From contig JAEUVU010000012.1 of assembly GCA_016786725.1 (NCBI GenBank), forward strand, positions 43,806-107,805: a stretch of DNA of 64,000 nt, written 5' to 3'. Below, piece after piece: positions 42,223-51,461 of this stretch (within the stretch, counting starts at the first letter, position 1; each line of letters opens with the position of its first letter). Made by a program: the position numbers and the translations under genes. The stretch comes from Ferruginibacter sp. GTDB taxonomy: Bacteria > Bacteroidota > Bacteroidia > Chitinophagales > Chitinophagaceae. A model generated the notes under the pieces. That model was not told the origin of the DNA. It did no database searches and saw only the letters and a list, made by a program, of their open reading frames with translations.

Positions 42223-42840
42223 ATGATAACGCAGTGTTTTTTTAAGCAAAGAGTATTTTTTTTAACAGCCGGGATGTTTATCAGTGGACTTGCATTTGCA
42301 CAAAAAAAAGATGCTTACACTGAATCAATAAAGGCATATCAGAAAATGTATGTTGACAGCCACGAAGTGGTTAAAGGAAAAGATAAAAAGCATTTCCGCT
42401 TCTTCCCCATTAATAAAGATTACAATGTTACGGCTTACTTTGAAAGGATCGTTGATACGGTTGGTTTTACCATGAATACATCTGCAGGCACGGTAAAATA
42501 TTTTTACAAATATGGCAGGCTTGATTTTATGATAAATGAAAAAGAATTCCTGCTTTACGTTTACCAGGGAAAAGACCTGATGCAAACCGAACAGTATAAA
42601 GACTACCTGTTTGTTCCTTTTACTGATGCTACAACCGGTAATGAAAGTTATGGCAGCGGACGCTATCTTGAATTTTATAAAAGAGATATTGAGGATGGAA
42701 AACTGCAATTAGATTTCAACAAAGCTTACAACCCCTACTGTGCTTATTCAACCGGGTTTAAATGCCCCATACCACCAAGAGAGAACCGCTTAAGCATTGC
42801 TATAAAGGCCGGCGAAATGAATTTTGGTAAAGCGTACTGA
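42223..42840 (+). CDS. DUF1684 secreted protein
   Basis: The ATG at 42223 begins a signal peptide (TAGMFISGLAFAQ). The 205-residue product matches DUF1684: KGKDKKHFRFFPINKDY, FTMNTSAGTVKYFYKYGRLDF, and the C-terminal DFNKAYNPYCAYSTGFKCPIPP with the conserved YNPYCAY and PIPP motifs. DUF1684 proteins are periplasmic and of unknown function. It is in a run between the arginase and CtlX; its stop overlaps the CtlX start, so the pair is translationally coupled. Confidence 0.88.
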   Translation: MITQCFFKQRVFFLTAGMFISGLAFAQKKDAYTESIKAYQKMYVDSHEVVKGKDKKHFRFFPINKDYNVTAYFERIVDTVGFTMNTSAGTVKYFYKYGRLDFMINEKEFLLYVYQGKDLMQTEQYKDYLFVPFTDATTGNESYGSGRYLEFYKRDIEDGKLQLDFNKAYNPYCAYSTGFKCPIPPRENRLSIAIKAGEMNFGKAY

Positions 42841-43751
42841 TGATGCAGAATACCTCTCACCTGTTAATGATACAGCCGGTTAATTTTGGCTACAACGCCG
42901 AAACTGCGGTTAATAATACCTTTCAAAAGGATATTGAAGGTAATGTGCAGCAAAAGGCATTGCAGGAATTTACAGATTTTGTTGAATTGCTCCGCAAAAA
43001 CAAAATTGATGTTACGGTTGTAGAAGACAGCTTACATCCTTCCACGCCCGATTCCATCTTTCCAAATAACTGGATATCATTTCATGAGGATGGGCGGATA
43101 TTTTTATACCCCATGTTTGCTGTGAACAGGCGGCAGGAAAGAAAAACGGCTGTGCTGGATGCCGTTAAACAAAAATTTTCTGTAGCTGAAATCATAGACC
43201 TGTCTGATTCAGAAACGGATGAACTTTTCCTGGAAGGTACGGGCAGCATGGTTTTAGACAGGGAGTATAAAATTGCATACGCCTGCTTATCTCCCAGAAC
43301 CAACGAAAAAATGCTGAATAAATTCTGTCTGGCCGCCGGCTACAGACCCGTAAGTTTTTTGGCAAAGGATAACACAGGTGTTGAAATTTATCATACCAAT
43401 GTGATGATGTGTGTGGGTAATAGCTATGCTGTTGTTTGCCTTGACTCTGTTACCGACAAAGACGAAAGAGAAAGCCTTTTATTTTCATTAGAAAAAACCA
43501 ACAAACCGGTAGTTGATATTTCGTTGCAGCAGCTAAACAGTTTTGCAGGAAATATGCTGCAGGTGATGAATGCAGAGGGGGAATTATTACTGGTGATGTC
43601 AACACAGGCTTATCAGTCTTTAACAACAACTCAAATTGAGATACTGGGGAAACACAACCGCATTATTTGTTCTCCATTAAATATTATTGAAACAGCAGGT
43701 GGCGGCAGCGCCAGGTGTATGATGGCAGAGATTTTTCTAAACCTAAAATAA
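42840..43751 (+). CDS. ctlX: CtlX-type citrulline hydrolase (arginine deiminase-related)
   Basis: CtlX belongs to the guanidino-group-modifying superfamily and cleaves citrulline to ornithine, CO2 and ammonia. The 303-residue protein has DSIFPNNWISFHEDG, YPMFAVNRRQERK, the CLSPRTNE segment, YHTNVMMCVG with the catalytic His, and the Cys293 nucleophile in GGGSARCMMAE. All are intact. The ATG overlaps the DUF1684 stop. Together with arginase it would recycle arginine-derived nitrogen. Confidence 0.92.
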   Translation: MMQNTSHLLMIQPVNFGYNAETAVNNTFQKDIEGNVQQKALQEFTDFVELLRKNKIDVTVVEDSLHPSTPDSIFPNNWISFHEDGRIFLYPMFAVNRRQERKTAVLDAVKQKFSVAEIIDLSDSETDELFLEGTGSMVLDREYKIAYACLSPRTNEKMLNKFCLAAGYRPVSFLAKDNTGVEIYHTNVMMCVGNSYAVVCLDSVTDKDERESLLFSLEKTNKPVVDISLQQLNSFAGNMLQVMNAEGELLLVMSTQAYQSLTTTQIEILGKHNRIICSPLNIIETAGGGSARCMMAEIFLNLK

Positions 43752-43780
43752 AAAAAGCCATCCTTTTTTTGGGACGGCTT
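43750..43780 (-). terminator. Terminator after TPR gene
   Basis: On the minus strand AAGCCGTCC (43772-43780) pairs with GGATGGCTT (43755-43763), with one G-U pair, then a T-run. It lies 23 bases after the stop at 43804 and overlaps the end of ctlX on the other strand. Confidence 0.72.
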
Positions 43781-43803
43781 AAAACAAATATCAATCAAAA
43801 TAT

Positions 43804-44826
43804 TTACATGCCGGGTGCAGGTTTTTTAGATTTTAAACCCGCCAGGCTTGGGTCAAGTTCAATAGCTTTGTCACACATCTGCATACCTCTTTCTACCATG
43901 CCCTTCTTTTGAAAGCAAAGCCCGGCCTGGTACAGCGCTTTGCCATCTTTCATATCCATTTCAAGCAGCATCTGGCAAAAATCAAGCGCTTTATCATAAT
44001 TCTTACTGTCGTAAAAAGCCGTTGCAACATCTCTTATCAGTTCTTTATCACCTGGTCTGCGTTTTACAAGGTCGCTTAATAATTTTTCTCCGTTATCAAA
44101 ATCGCCGCTGTAAATGTATGCAAAGCCAAGGTTCTCATTAAAATCGTTGCCTCTTGTAAAGCCAAGGTCTGCTGCTTTTGTGTATGCAACAACAGCTTTT
44201 TTATAGTTGTTGGTATTTGAATAGAGTAATCCAAGTTCAAAAAACCATTTGCTTTTTGTATTATCAAGCGCCACGGCATTTTCGTACCAGGTAATTGCTT
44301 TTGCCTCCAGCCCCATTTCTAAATAGTTGCTGGCCAAGATGTAAGTAAGTTCTGCATCTTTGGGGTTTTTATTAAGGGCAGAAATCAGTAGTTTTTCGGC
44401 TTTGCCGTAATCTTCCATTTTAAAATAGCAGATGGCAATGATCCTTTCTTTATCTGCACAGTTTTTACATTTTTGCGCCAGGTCAAGGGCGTTTTGGTAT
44501 TGCCTGTAATTAAAGTAGAGAGTAGTAAGTTCTTTGATGGCAGTTTCATTCTGCGGATCAAGTTCAAGCGCTTTTGTAAAATCCGCTTTCGCTGCGTCGG
44601 TACGGCGCATTTCGTTATTGGTATAACCTTTTTCAATATAAGCATCAACATAGGCTGCGTTCAGTTCAATGGCTTTTGCAAAATGATCAGAAGCAACCAG
44701 GTAGCGTTTTGCTTTCTTTTCTTCCAAACCTTTTTGAAAATAGAAATGTGAGCTGTCGGAATTTTGTGCGGCTAAACTGGTGGCAGTAACAGCAATGGCA
44801 GTGAGTAAGGTTAATAGTTTTTTCAT
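43804..44826 (-). CDS. Secreted TPR-repeat protein
   Basis: The start is the ATG at 44826, which begins a signal peptide (LLTLLTAIAVTATSLAAQ). The 340-residue product is almost entirely TPR helical hairpins, for example AAYVDAYIEKGYTNNEM, AKADFTKALELDPQNE, YGKAEKLLISALNKNP and FTRGNDFNENLGFAYIYSGDFD. It would serve as a periplasmic or outer-membrane scaffold. It is convergent with ctlX and followed by its own terminator. Specific partners are not evident. Confidence 0.85.
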   Translation of the reverse strand: MKKLLTLLTAIAVTATSLAAQNSDSSHFYFQKGLEEKKAKRYLVASDHFAKAIELNAAYVDAYIEKGYTNNEMRRTDAAKADFTKALELDPQNETAIKELTTLYFNYRQYQNALDLAQKCKNCADKERIIAICYFKMEDYGKAEKLLISALNKNPKDAELTYILASNYLEMGLEAKAITWYENAVALDNTKSKWFFELGLLYSNTNNYKKAVVAYTKAADLGFTRGNDFNENLGFAYIYSGDFDNGEKLLSDLVKRRPGDKELIRDVATAFYDSKNYDKALDFCQMLLEMDMKDGKALYQAGLCFQKKGMVERGMQMCDKAIELDPSLAGLKSKKPAPGM

Positions 44827-44856
44827 AAAGGGGTACGGATGCAAAAATTATTCCAA

Positions 44857-46866
44857 TCAGCGGAATATTACCCCTCCTAACGCCGGAAGATGGACATTTA
44901 TTTCGTAAATACCTTTCTTTTTATCAACAAGGGTAACCTGTGGGCCGGGGTTAAACACGTTACCGGTTCCCCAATACCTTGTATCGTTGCTGTTGAAAAC
45001 CTCTGTCCATTCAGCTTTTCCCTTCACTTTCAGCTTCCAGTCACGCCTTACAACCGGCGTAAAATTTAAAACCACCAGCATCGTATTGTTTTTGTTTCTG
45101 CCTTTACGCATATAGGCAACAACCGACTCAGAACGGTGGTTTAGATCAATCCATTCAAATCCTTTACTATTATATTGCAACTCATGCAGGGCAGGTTCAT
45201 TTTTGTAAAGTTCATTCAGGTCTTTTACGCAATCCTGCATCATCCGGTGGCAATCGAATTGCAGCAAGCCCCAGTCAAGTTCGGTTTTATAATTCCACTC
45301 AGTTGTTTGGCCAAATTCATTTCCCATAAATAAGAGTTTGGCGCCAGGGTGAGTGAACATATATGTATATAAAAGCCGCAGGTTGGCAAATTTCTGCCAT
45401 TCATCACCCGGCATTTTATAAACCATCGGGCTTTTGCCATGCACCACTTCATCGTGGCTGAAGGGCAGCATAAAATTTTCATCGTAGTAATACATCATGC
45501 TGAAGGAAAATTTATCCTGGTGAAACTGGCGCATCAGCGGGTCCATCTTAAAATAATCAAGTGTATCATGCATCCAGCCCATCATCCACTTCATACCAAA
45601 GCCAAGCCCGCCTTCGGTTGTAGGCTTTGATATTTTGGGCCAGTCGCTGGCTTCTTCTGCAATGGTTTGCACATCCGGAAAATCACGGTAAACCGTTTCG
45701 TTAAAATGTTTGATGAATTCAATGGCTTCCAGGTTTCCGTTGCCGCCAAATTTATTGGGTTTCCACTCTCCTTCTTTGCGTGAATAGTCAAGACGTAAAA
45801 TTGAATTCACGGCATCAACACGTAACCCATCTGCATGAAACTGATCGAGCCAGAAACGGGCGCTGCTTATAAGAAAGGAACGTACTTCTCCCCTGGCATA
45901 ATTAAAAATGTAGCTGTTCCAGTCCTGGTGATAACCCATCGTCATATCAGCATATTCATACGTGTGTGTACCATCAAACATGAATAAACCATGTGCATCA
46001 TAAGGGAAATGCGAAGGCACCCAGTCTAATATCACGCCAATATCTTCTTTGTGAAAAGCATCTATCAGTTCCCTGAAATCATCGGGCGTTCCAAAACGTG
46101 AGGTGGCGGCAAAATATCCCGTGCCCTGGTAGCCCCAGCTGCCGTCATACGGAAATTCCATCACCGGCATCAGTTCCACATGTGTAAAGCCCATTTTTTT
46201 TACATAAGGCACCAGGTGTTTTTTTAATTCAATGTAACTGTTGAAACTTTCTTCGTCTGTTTTAACCGGCCTCATCCAGCTGCCTAAATGAACTTCATAA
46301 ACACTCCAGGGAGCATTAAGGGCATTGTGCTTTTTTCTTTTTTTCATCCAGGCTGCATCATTCCATTTATGAGTGGTGTGCCAGGTTATGGAAGCAGTTG
46401 CCGGCCTCAATTCGCAATACTGACCATAAGGATCTGTCTTTTTTAAAATGGCTCCTTTAAATCCGTTGATATAGTATTTGTAAATTGCTCCTGCTTTAAT
46501 GCTGGGAATAAAACCCTCCCAGATGCCGGATTTATCAAGCCGCACAAAAAGTGGATGTTCCTTTTCGTTCCAGCCATTGAATTCGCCAATTACTGAAACT
46601 TTTGTTGCATTAGGTGCCCAAACGGCAAAATAAAAGCCGCCGGTATTTAAAACCTCTAACTGATGGCTTCCAAATTTTTGGTAAGCATTATAAAAAGTGC
46701 CGTTCTTAAAATTAATGATGTCTTCTTCTGTAAATAAAGAATAATTCCAAACGGGTTTTTCGGAGTCAATAAAATGCGCTTCTTCGTACTTTAATGATAC
46801 ATGATGGCCCTGGTCCTTCTTTTTTTCTTTGAGATCTTTTACCGGCTGTTGCTTTGAAGTTGCCAT
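44857..46866 (-). CDS. glgB: 1,4-alpha-glucan branching enzyme
   Basis: GlgB adds alpha-1,6 branches to glycogen. The 669-residue protein has the N-terminal CBM48 (about 60-170, GGFYFAVWAPNATKVSVIGEFNGW) and the GH13 barrel: DWVPSHFPYDAHGLFMFDG, the nucleophile Asp in GLRVDAVNSILRLDY, the acid/base Glu in TIAEEASDWPK and the transition-state Asp in PFSHDEVVHGKS. A C-terminal all-beta domain follows. The catalytic triad is intact. glgC and glgA lie 4.6 kb downstream on the same strand. Confidence 0.95.
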   Translation of the reverse strand: MATSKQQPVKDLKEKKKDQGHHVSLKYEEAHFIDSEKPVWNYSLFTEEDIINFKNGTFYNAYQKFGSHQLEVLNTGGFYFAVWAPNATKVSVIGEFNGWNEKEHPLFVRLDKSGIWEGFIPSIKAGAIYKYYINGFKGAILKKTDPYGQYCELRPATASITWHTTHKWNDAAWMKKRKKHNALNAPWSVYEVHLGSWMRPVKTDEESFNSYIELKKHLVPYVKKMGFTHVELMPVMEFPYDGSWGYQGTGYFAATSRFGTPDDFRELIDAFHKEDIGVILDWVPSHFPYDAHGLFMFDGTHTYEYADMTMGYHQDWNSYIFNYARGEVRSFLISSARFWLDQFHADGLRVDAVNSILRLDYSRKEGEWKPNKFGGNGNLEAIEFIKHFNETVYRDFPDVQTIAEEASDWPKISKPTTEGGLGFGMKWMMGWMHDTLDYFKMDPLMRQFHQDKFSFSMMYYYDENFMLPFSHDEVVHGKSPMVYKMPGDEWQKFANLRLLYTYMFTHPGAKLLFMGNEFGQTTEWNYKTELDWGLLQFDCHRMMQDCVKDLNELYKNEPALHELQYNSKGFEWIDLNHRSESVVAYMRKGRNKNNTMLVVLNFTPVVRRDWKLKVKGKAEWTEVFNSNDTRYWGTGNVFNPGPQVTLVDKKKGIYEINVHLPALGGVIFR

Positions 46867-47012
46867 TTATAGAAATACCATTTTAGTGCTCGTTAAAAAA
46901 ACAGATTTTTGTTTTAACGTAAATTTAAGACTTACAGTTTAGTTTGTAAGATTTAAAGTTTACCTTTAACTAAGTTTTTAGTTTAGCCATAAAAAACCAA
47001 TCCACCTACTGT

Positions 47013-49799
47013 ATGTCAAAGCTCACTGCAAGTTTGCTTTTTGTGGTATTATTTGCCGCAAAAGCACAATCCCAAACAATTTCCCTTTCGGGCAAAGTAC
47101 AAGACACCATACAAAACAAGAGCGTTCAAAATGCAGTGGTGATGCTGCTTACGCCGGTTGACTCATTATTGTACAAATTTGCACGAACAGATGCAGAAGG
47201 TAATTATTCTTTTAAGAATATCAAGTCAGGAAATTATATCCTGATGACCACCCACCCTTATTTTGCTGACTTTGTAGATAATATCTCACTCAATCAAAAT
47301 GAAAGTAATACAGCAAGTGTTGCTTTAACATCTAAAAGTAAATTGCTGCAGGAACTGATCGTAAAAAGCGGTAACCCCATCAGGGTAAAGGGAGATACAA
47401 CTATTTATACTGCCGATAGCTTTAAAGTAAGCGCCAATGCCAATGTAGAAGAATTATTGAAAAAACTCCCGGGCATTCAGGTTGACAAAAATGGTAAGAT
47501 AACTGCTATGGGCGAACAGGTAACCAAAGTATTGGTAGATGGTGAGGAATTTTTTGGTGATGACCCCGGAATGGCGGTAAAAAACCTGAGGGCCGATGCT
47601 GTAAAAGAAGTACAGGTATTTGATAAGAAAAGTGAACAGGCTGAGTTTACAGGAGTTGACGATGGCAATACACAGAAAACAATCAATCTTAAACTAAAAG
47701 AAGATAAGAAGAAAGGTTATTTTGGTAAGATAGACCTTGCCGGTGGTTTAAAAAATAAAATTGATGACAGGTATAACAGTAATGTGATGCTTAGTTCTTT
47801 TAAAGGCAAAAGAAAAATATCAGGCTATTTTTTAACCGGTAATACCGGGCAGGATGGTTTAAGCTGGGAAGACCGGGATAAATATACAACCAACGATAAC
47901 TTCAATGTATCAATGGATGATAATGGAGACCTTTCTTACCAATGGACAGGCGGTAACAGCGATGATGAGCCTTATGTGAACACGCAGAACGGTTTTATAC
48001 GCAACATGAACGCAGGGCTGCAATACAGCAATAAATGGGGCGATAAACAGAACCTGAATTTTACACCACAATACAATGGGCAGATATATGACAATGACCA
48101 AAGCCGTTTTATGCAATCGCAATACAATGATTCGGTTTTGAATGAACAAAAAAATACCAATACGCATGTAAACCGATATAATTACAAAAACACCGCAACC
48201 TACGAAGTCAAGATTGATTCAAACAACACAATCAAGTTTACAGCAAAAGCTAATTTTTATCATACCGAGAGTGAAGAGACAGTTGCATCGTTCACCAAAG
48301 AAGGAAATACCGGCACCTTTAAAAACAGGATGAACAGTGATATTAAAACAGAGAATGATAAGCGGTCATTGTTTGCAGGGGTACTTTTTAAGCATAGGTT
48401 TAAAAAGCCCAGAAGAACGATTTCATTAAACACAGACTGGAATAATCTGTCAACGGATGGCACCAGCTTTCTGCAATCGGTAAACCAGTCGTACGATAAA
48501 GGCCAGCCAACCACACCACAAAATGTAGATCAGCAAAGAATAACTGATAAAAGCAGTACTGCTATTACAGCAAGATTGGTTTATACAGAACCCTTATCTA
48601 AAAAATATTCCCTGGAGCTTGGTTATGAATTGAATTACAGTAAAGGAAAAAACAACCAGCTTACGTATGCTTATTCGCCTGTATCCGGTCTTTATGACCT
48701 GGCTGTTGATTCTCTCACTAATGATTTTAACCAAAAGATTGTTATCAATAAACCTTCCATGCGTATCAGCTACAGCGGCAAAAAAATAAAATTCAGTTTT
48801 GGTTCAGGTTTTGGTTTTACAAAGTTCGACCTGCATGATAATACTTTAGATACAAATTACATCCGCAACTATACCAACTTCTTCCCTTCGGCCAATTTTA
48901 ATTACACTTACAAAAGCCAGCATAACTTAAGAATTGGCTACAATGGTAACACAACACAGCCTACCATTAACCAGTTGCAGCCACTGCGTAACAATAACGA
49001 CAATTTTAACCAGTACATTGGTAACCCTCAATTGAGGCCGTCTTTCACCAATCAATTCTATGTTTCGCACAATACCTATAATTTCCTGAAAGATCTTTTC
49101 ACCTACCAGTCTTTCAACGTACGCTTTATCAGCAATTCAATCACCAATAACCGTACTATTGATCTTGATTCTGGCAAAACCGTAACCAAGCCTATAAACA
49201 CAAATGGCAATTACTCTATGAGCTTTTGGGGAGGCACAGGTTTTAAAATAAAAAAAATTGATACAAGGCTTTACCTGGGCCCTAACTTCAGGTACAGCAA
49301 AACAGCAGATGTTTTTAACAGTGCAATTAATTATTCAAAAATATTCAGCGGTGGTTTAGACATCGGCCTGTCAAAAAGTAAAGAGAAAAAATATGATTTT
49401 GATGTAAATAACACGATATCATACAACCATAGCAAAAGCTCACAAAGCAGCAGCCCGTCCGATTTCTTCACCAATATGCTATCGCTTAGTGCGAAAGTTT
49501 ATATGCTGAAAACATTGTCTGTACGGTCAGATTATGAATATTATTACCAGCAAAAAACGCAGTATCAAAGTAAAAACATAAGCTACCAGATGTGGAATGC
49601 AAGAATGGAGAAAACATTCAAGAAAGATGAGTTTACTGCTTATGTTCTGGTTCGGGATATTTTAAATCAGAATGTAGGTATAAACAGCAGCTACGACCGC
49701 AACACTTTTGTGGAAACAAGGAATGACCGTCTGCAACGCTACTGGATGGTTGGAGTTGTATGGAATTTTAAAAATGCCGGTGCAAAAGCAAAGCAATAA
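47013..49799 (+). CDS. Outer-membrane beta-barrel protein with CarboxypepD_reg domain
   Basis: The 928-residue product has a signal peptide (cleavage near AQSQ), a CarboxypepD_reg-like domain (about 23-105), a plug-like region with VEELLKKLPGIQVDKNGKI and KVLVDGEEFFGDDPG, and a large barrel of the OMP_b-brl_3 type that ends near WMVGVVWNFKNAG. This group resembles TonB-dependent receptors. In Bacteroidota they are often paired with GLPGLI proteins, as here (26-base gap). The ligand is unknown, but the position among glycogen and sugar genes hints at a carbohydrate or peptide-related process (weak inference). Confidence 0.9.
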   Translation: MSKLTASLLFVVLFAAKAQSQTISLSGKVQDTIQNKSVQNAVVMLLTPVDSLLYKFARTDAEGNYSFKNIKSGNYILMTTHPYFADFVDNISLNQNESNTASVALTSKSKLLQELIVKSGNPIRVKGDTTIYTADSFKVSANANVEELLKKLPGIQVDKNGKITAMGEQVTKVLVDGEEFFGDDPGMAVKNLRADAVKEVQVFDKKSEQAEFTGVDDGNTQKTINLKLKEDKKKGYFGKIDLAGGLKNKIDDRYNSNVMLSSFKGKRKISGYFLTGNTGQDGLSWEDRDKYTTNDNFNVSMDDNGDLSYQWTGGNSDDEPYVNTQNGFIRNMNAGLQYSNKWGDKQNLNFTPQYNGQIYDNDQSRFMQSQYNDSVLNEQKNTNTHVNRYNYKNTATYEVKIDSNNTIKFTAKANFYHTESEETVASFTKEGNTGTFKNRMNSDIKTENDKRSLFAGVLFKHRFKKPRRTISLNTDWNNLSTDGTSFLQSVNQSYDKGQPTTPQNVDQQRITDKSSTAITARLVYTEPLSKKYSLELGYELNYSKGKNNQLTYAYSPVSGLYDLAVDSLTNDFNQKIVINKPSMRISYSGKKIKFSFGSGFGFTKFDLHDNTLDTNYIRNYTNFFPSANFNYTYKSQHNLRIGYNGNTTQPTINQLQPLRNNNDNFNQYIGNPQLRPSFTNQFYVSHNTYNFLKDLFTYQSFNVRFISNSITNNRTIDLDSGKTVTKPINTNGNYSMSFWGGTGFKIKKIDTRLYLGPNFRYSKTADVFNSAINYSKIFSGGLDIGLSKSKEKKYDFDVNNTISYNHSKSSQSSSPSDFFTNMLSLSAKVYMLKTLSVRSDYEYYYQQKTQYQSKNISYQMWNARMEKTFKKDEFTAYVLVRDILNQNVGINSSYDRNTFVETRNDRLQRYWMVGVVWNFKNAGAKAKQ

Positions 49800-49825
49800 A
49801 ACAAGAACTATCTAAATAAAATGGT

Positions 49826-50581
49826 ATGAAAATATTTGTTTCAATATTCCTTGTGATGTTTGGTATAGCAACTTCACAGGCTCAGCAATTTCTTGATAAG
49901 GCTGTAATAGAATATGAGGTAAAAACCAATGTAAAGAAAACCATGGGCAGTAATTCGTGGGATGAGAAGTTGAAAGAACTGATGCCCCAGTTTAAAACCG
50001 GTTATTACCTGTACACTTTTGCAGATAATAAAAGTATTTATAAGTTCGATCACTGGGAACCCAACCTGAAAATACCTGAATACCTGAGAAAAAATGATGA
50101 AGAAAATATCTGGTATATGGATCATAACAACAATAAATTTTCGATGCAGAAAACTGTTTTTGGGTCTGTATTTATCACAGAAGATACCATACCGGTTATT
50201 AACTGGAAGGTAACCAACGAAAGCAGGATGATTGCAGGCTTCAACTGCCGTAAGGCAGAAGGCAAGATCAGCGACAGTGTGTATGTTTTTGCATTTTATA
50301 CAGATGAGATACTGATTCCCGGCGGCCCTTGTTCCATCAACGGCTTACCGGGAATGATACTGGGTGTAACCATTCCAAGAATGTACACCTCCTGGATAGC
50401 AACAAAAATAATGATAAACAATGTGCCTGTAAACGATATTAAAGCGGTAAGTTCAAAAAAATCGTTCAACATGGCAGGCATGAAGAGTGCGATCAAAGAA
50501 CGTACAAAAGACTGGGTAAGGTCGGATGACCCTGATTCAAAAAAATGGATGGAGCAGTTGCTGTGGAGTATTATTTTATAA
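49826..50581 (+). CDS. GLPGLI family protein
   Basis: The 251-residue product has a signal peptide (cleavage near SQAQ) and the family's defining motif in a near form, NGLPGMILGVTIP (about residues 171-183). The rest is a beta-rich domain with KAVIEYEVKTNVKK, VINWKVTNESRMIAGFNCRKAEGK and ILIPGGPCSINGLPG. GLPGLI proteins are exported and of unknown function. The gene is 26 bases after the outer-membrane barrel gene, so the two are probably co-expressed. Confidence 0.92.
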   Translation: MKIFVSIFLVMFGIATSQAQQFLDKAVIEYEVKTNVKKTMGSNSWDEKLKELMPQFKTGYYLYTFADNKSIYKFDHWEPNLKIPEYLRKNDEENIWYMDHNNNKFSMQKTVFGSVFITEDTIPVINWKVTNESRMIAGFNCRKAEGKISDSVYVFAFYTDEILIPGGPCSINGLPGMILGVTIPRMYTSWIATKIMINNVPVNDIKAVSSKKSFNMAGMKSAIKERTKDWVRSDDPDSKKWMEQLLWSIIL

Positions 50582-50620
50582 TAACACTATTTTTTACAAC
50601 CTTCTTTTTTGAAAGCTTCA

Positions 50621-50768
50621 TCCTGAAAGGGTAATATACACCAGTGTTCAGAGCTGCGAAACGGGTTGATATAACGCTCACCAGCAAGCCCTGAAAGGGC
50701 AGGATATGGCAACGTTCCGTGAAGCGGAACGGTTGCAGAAAGCACATACAACCAAGCCCTGAAAGGGC
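50621..50768. repeat. REP-like palindromes, left cluster
   Basis: Two exact copies of GCCCTGAAAGGGC (50688-50700 and 50756-50768) and a degenerate copy (50621-50633) flank a larger palindrome CGTTCCG-TGAAG-CGGAACG (50713-50731). They lie between the GLPGLI gene and the transposase relic and do not code for protein. Confidence 0.75.
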
Positions 50769-50775
50769 GCAATAC

Positions 50776-51228
50776 CTAATCCCAAACATATTGTTCATCA
50801 TACTCCACATTGTATTTCTTCAGAAAAGCTCTGTATTCATCTTGAAATGTTTTTTTGTTATGATGTTCATGTTGGTTTGAAATGTATGCAATAACAGTAT
50901 CTATTTCTGAAGGATTAACTGAGAAAGCGCCATAGCCATCCTGCCAATAAAAATTCTTCAGGGTCTCCCCTTTAGTTTTCATCCACTTTGATGAATGAGA
51001 TTTCACTTCTTCCAAAAGTTTCATCAAAGTTATTTTTTTGGATAGCATACAAAGAATATGAACATGATCCGTGTAGCCGCCAACTTTTATTGGTTGACAA
51101 TCTAAGTTTTTACAAATACCTCCCAGGTAGCTGTGTAGTTCTTGCTCATATTGCGGAAGGATAATGGGCTAACGATGTTTAGTGCTAAATACGATATGAA
51201 TGTAGTTCTTTACCAGTGACTGTCCCAT
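50776..51228 (-). pseudogene. REP-associated IS200-like (Y1) transposase with in-frame amber codon
   Basis: From the ATG at 51228 the frame reads MGQSLVKNYIHIVFSTKHR and then hits TAG at 51171-51169 (codon 20), after which it stays open to 50776 and completes the protein (151 codons including the stop). The part after the stop has the HUH metal motif HVHIL (in GGYTDHVHILCMLS), WQDGYGAFSV and the catalytic-Tyr region VIAYISNQHEHH, as in REP-associated tyrosine transposases. A single C-to-T change at a Gln codon would explain the amber. The gene is probably inactive, unless the amber is suppressed or a start after the amber, such as the ATG at 51048, is used. The flanking palindromes are its likely substrates. 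Confidence 0.85.
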
Positions 51229-51243
51229 GTGATTATTGATTAC

Positions 51244-51438
51244 GCCCTTTCAGGACTAAGATATAAGAGAGTTTTATTTGTGATGGGCTATACCCATCGT
51301 TAGTAGATAATGCCCTTTCAGGGCTGTGATGTTTATTGGCCTAACAATTTTTTAGCCCTTGAAAGGGCATTATTTACTAACGTACCGTGAAGCGGTACGG
51401 CAAAGTCATACATAAAAATCGCAAAGCCCTGAAAGGGC
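51244..51438. repeat. REP-like palindromes, right cluster
   Basis: Copies of GCCCTTTCAGGGC (51312-51324, exact), GCCCTTGAAAGGGC (51355-51368), GCCCTGAAAGGGC (51426-51438, exact) and a degenerate copy (51244-51256) occur with a second palindrome, CGTACCG-TGAAG-CGGTACG (51381-51399). The loop TGAAG is shared with the left cluster while the stems differ by compensating bases. Confidence 0.75.
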
Positions 51439-51461
51439 GTAATCTGCAAACATACTCCAGA

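Noticed and set aside
43752..43803. Terminator for ctlX on the plus strand
   Set aside because: The stem has an A-C mismatch and no T-run in the plus orientation; in the minus orientation it pairs with a G-U and ends in Ts, so it belongs to the TPR gene.
50621..51438. Repeat cluster considered as a CRISPR array
   Set aside because: The repeats are short palindromes in both orientations with irregular spacing and flank a transposase relic, so they are REP-like elements.
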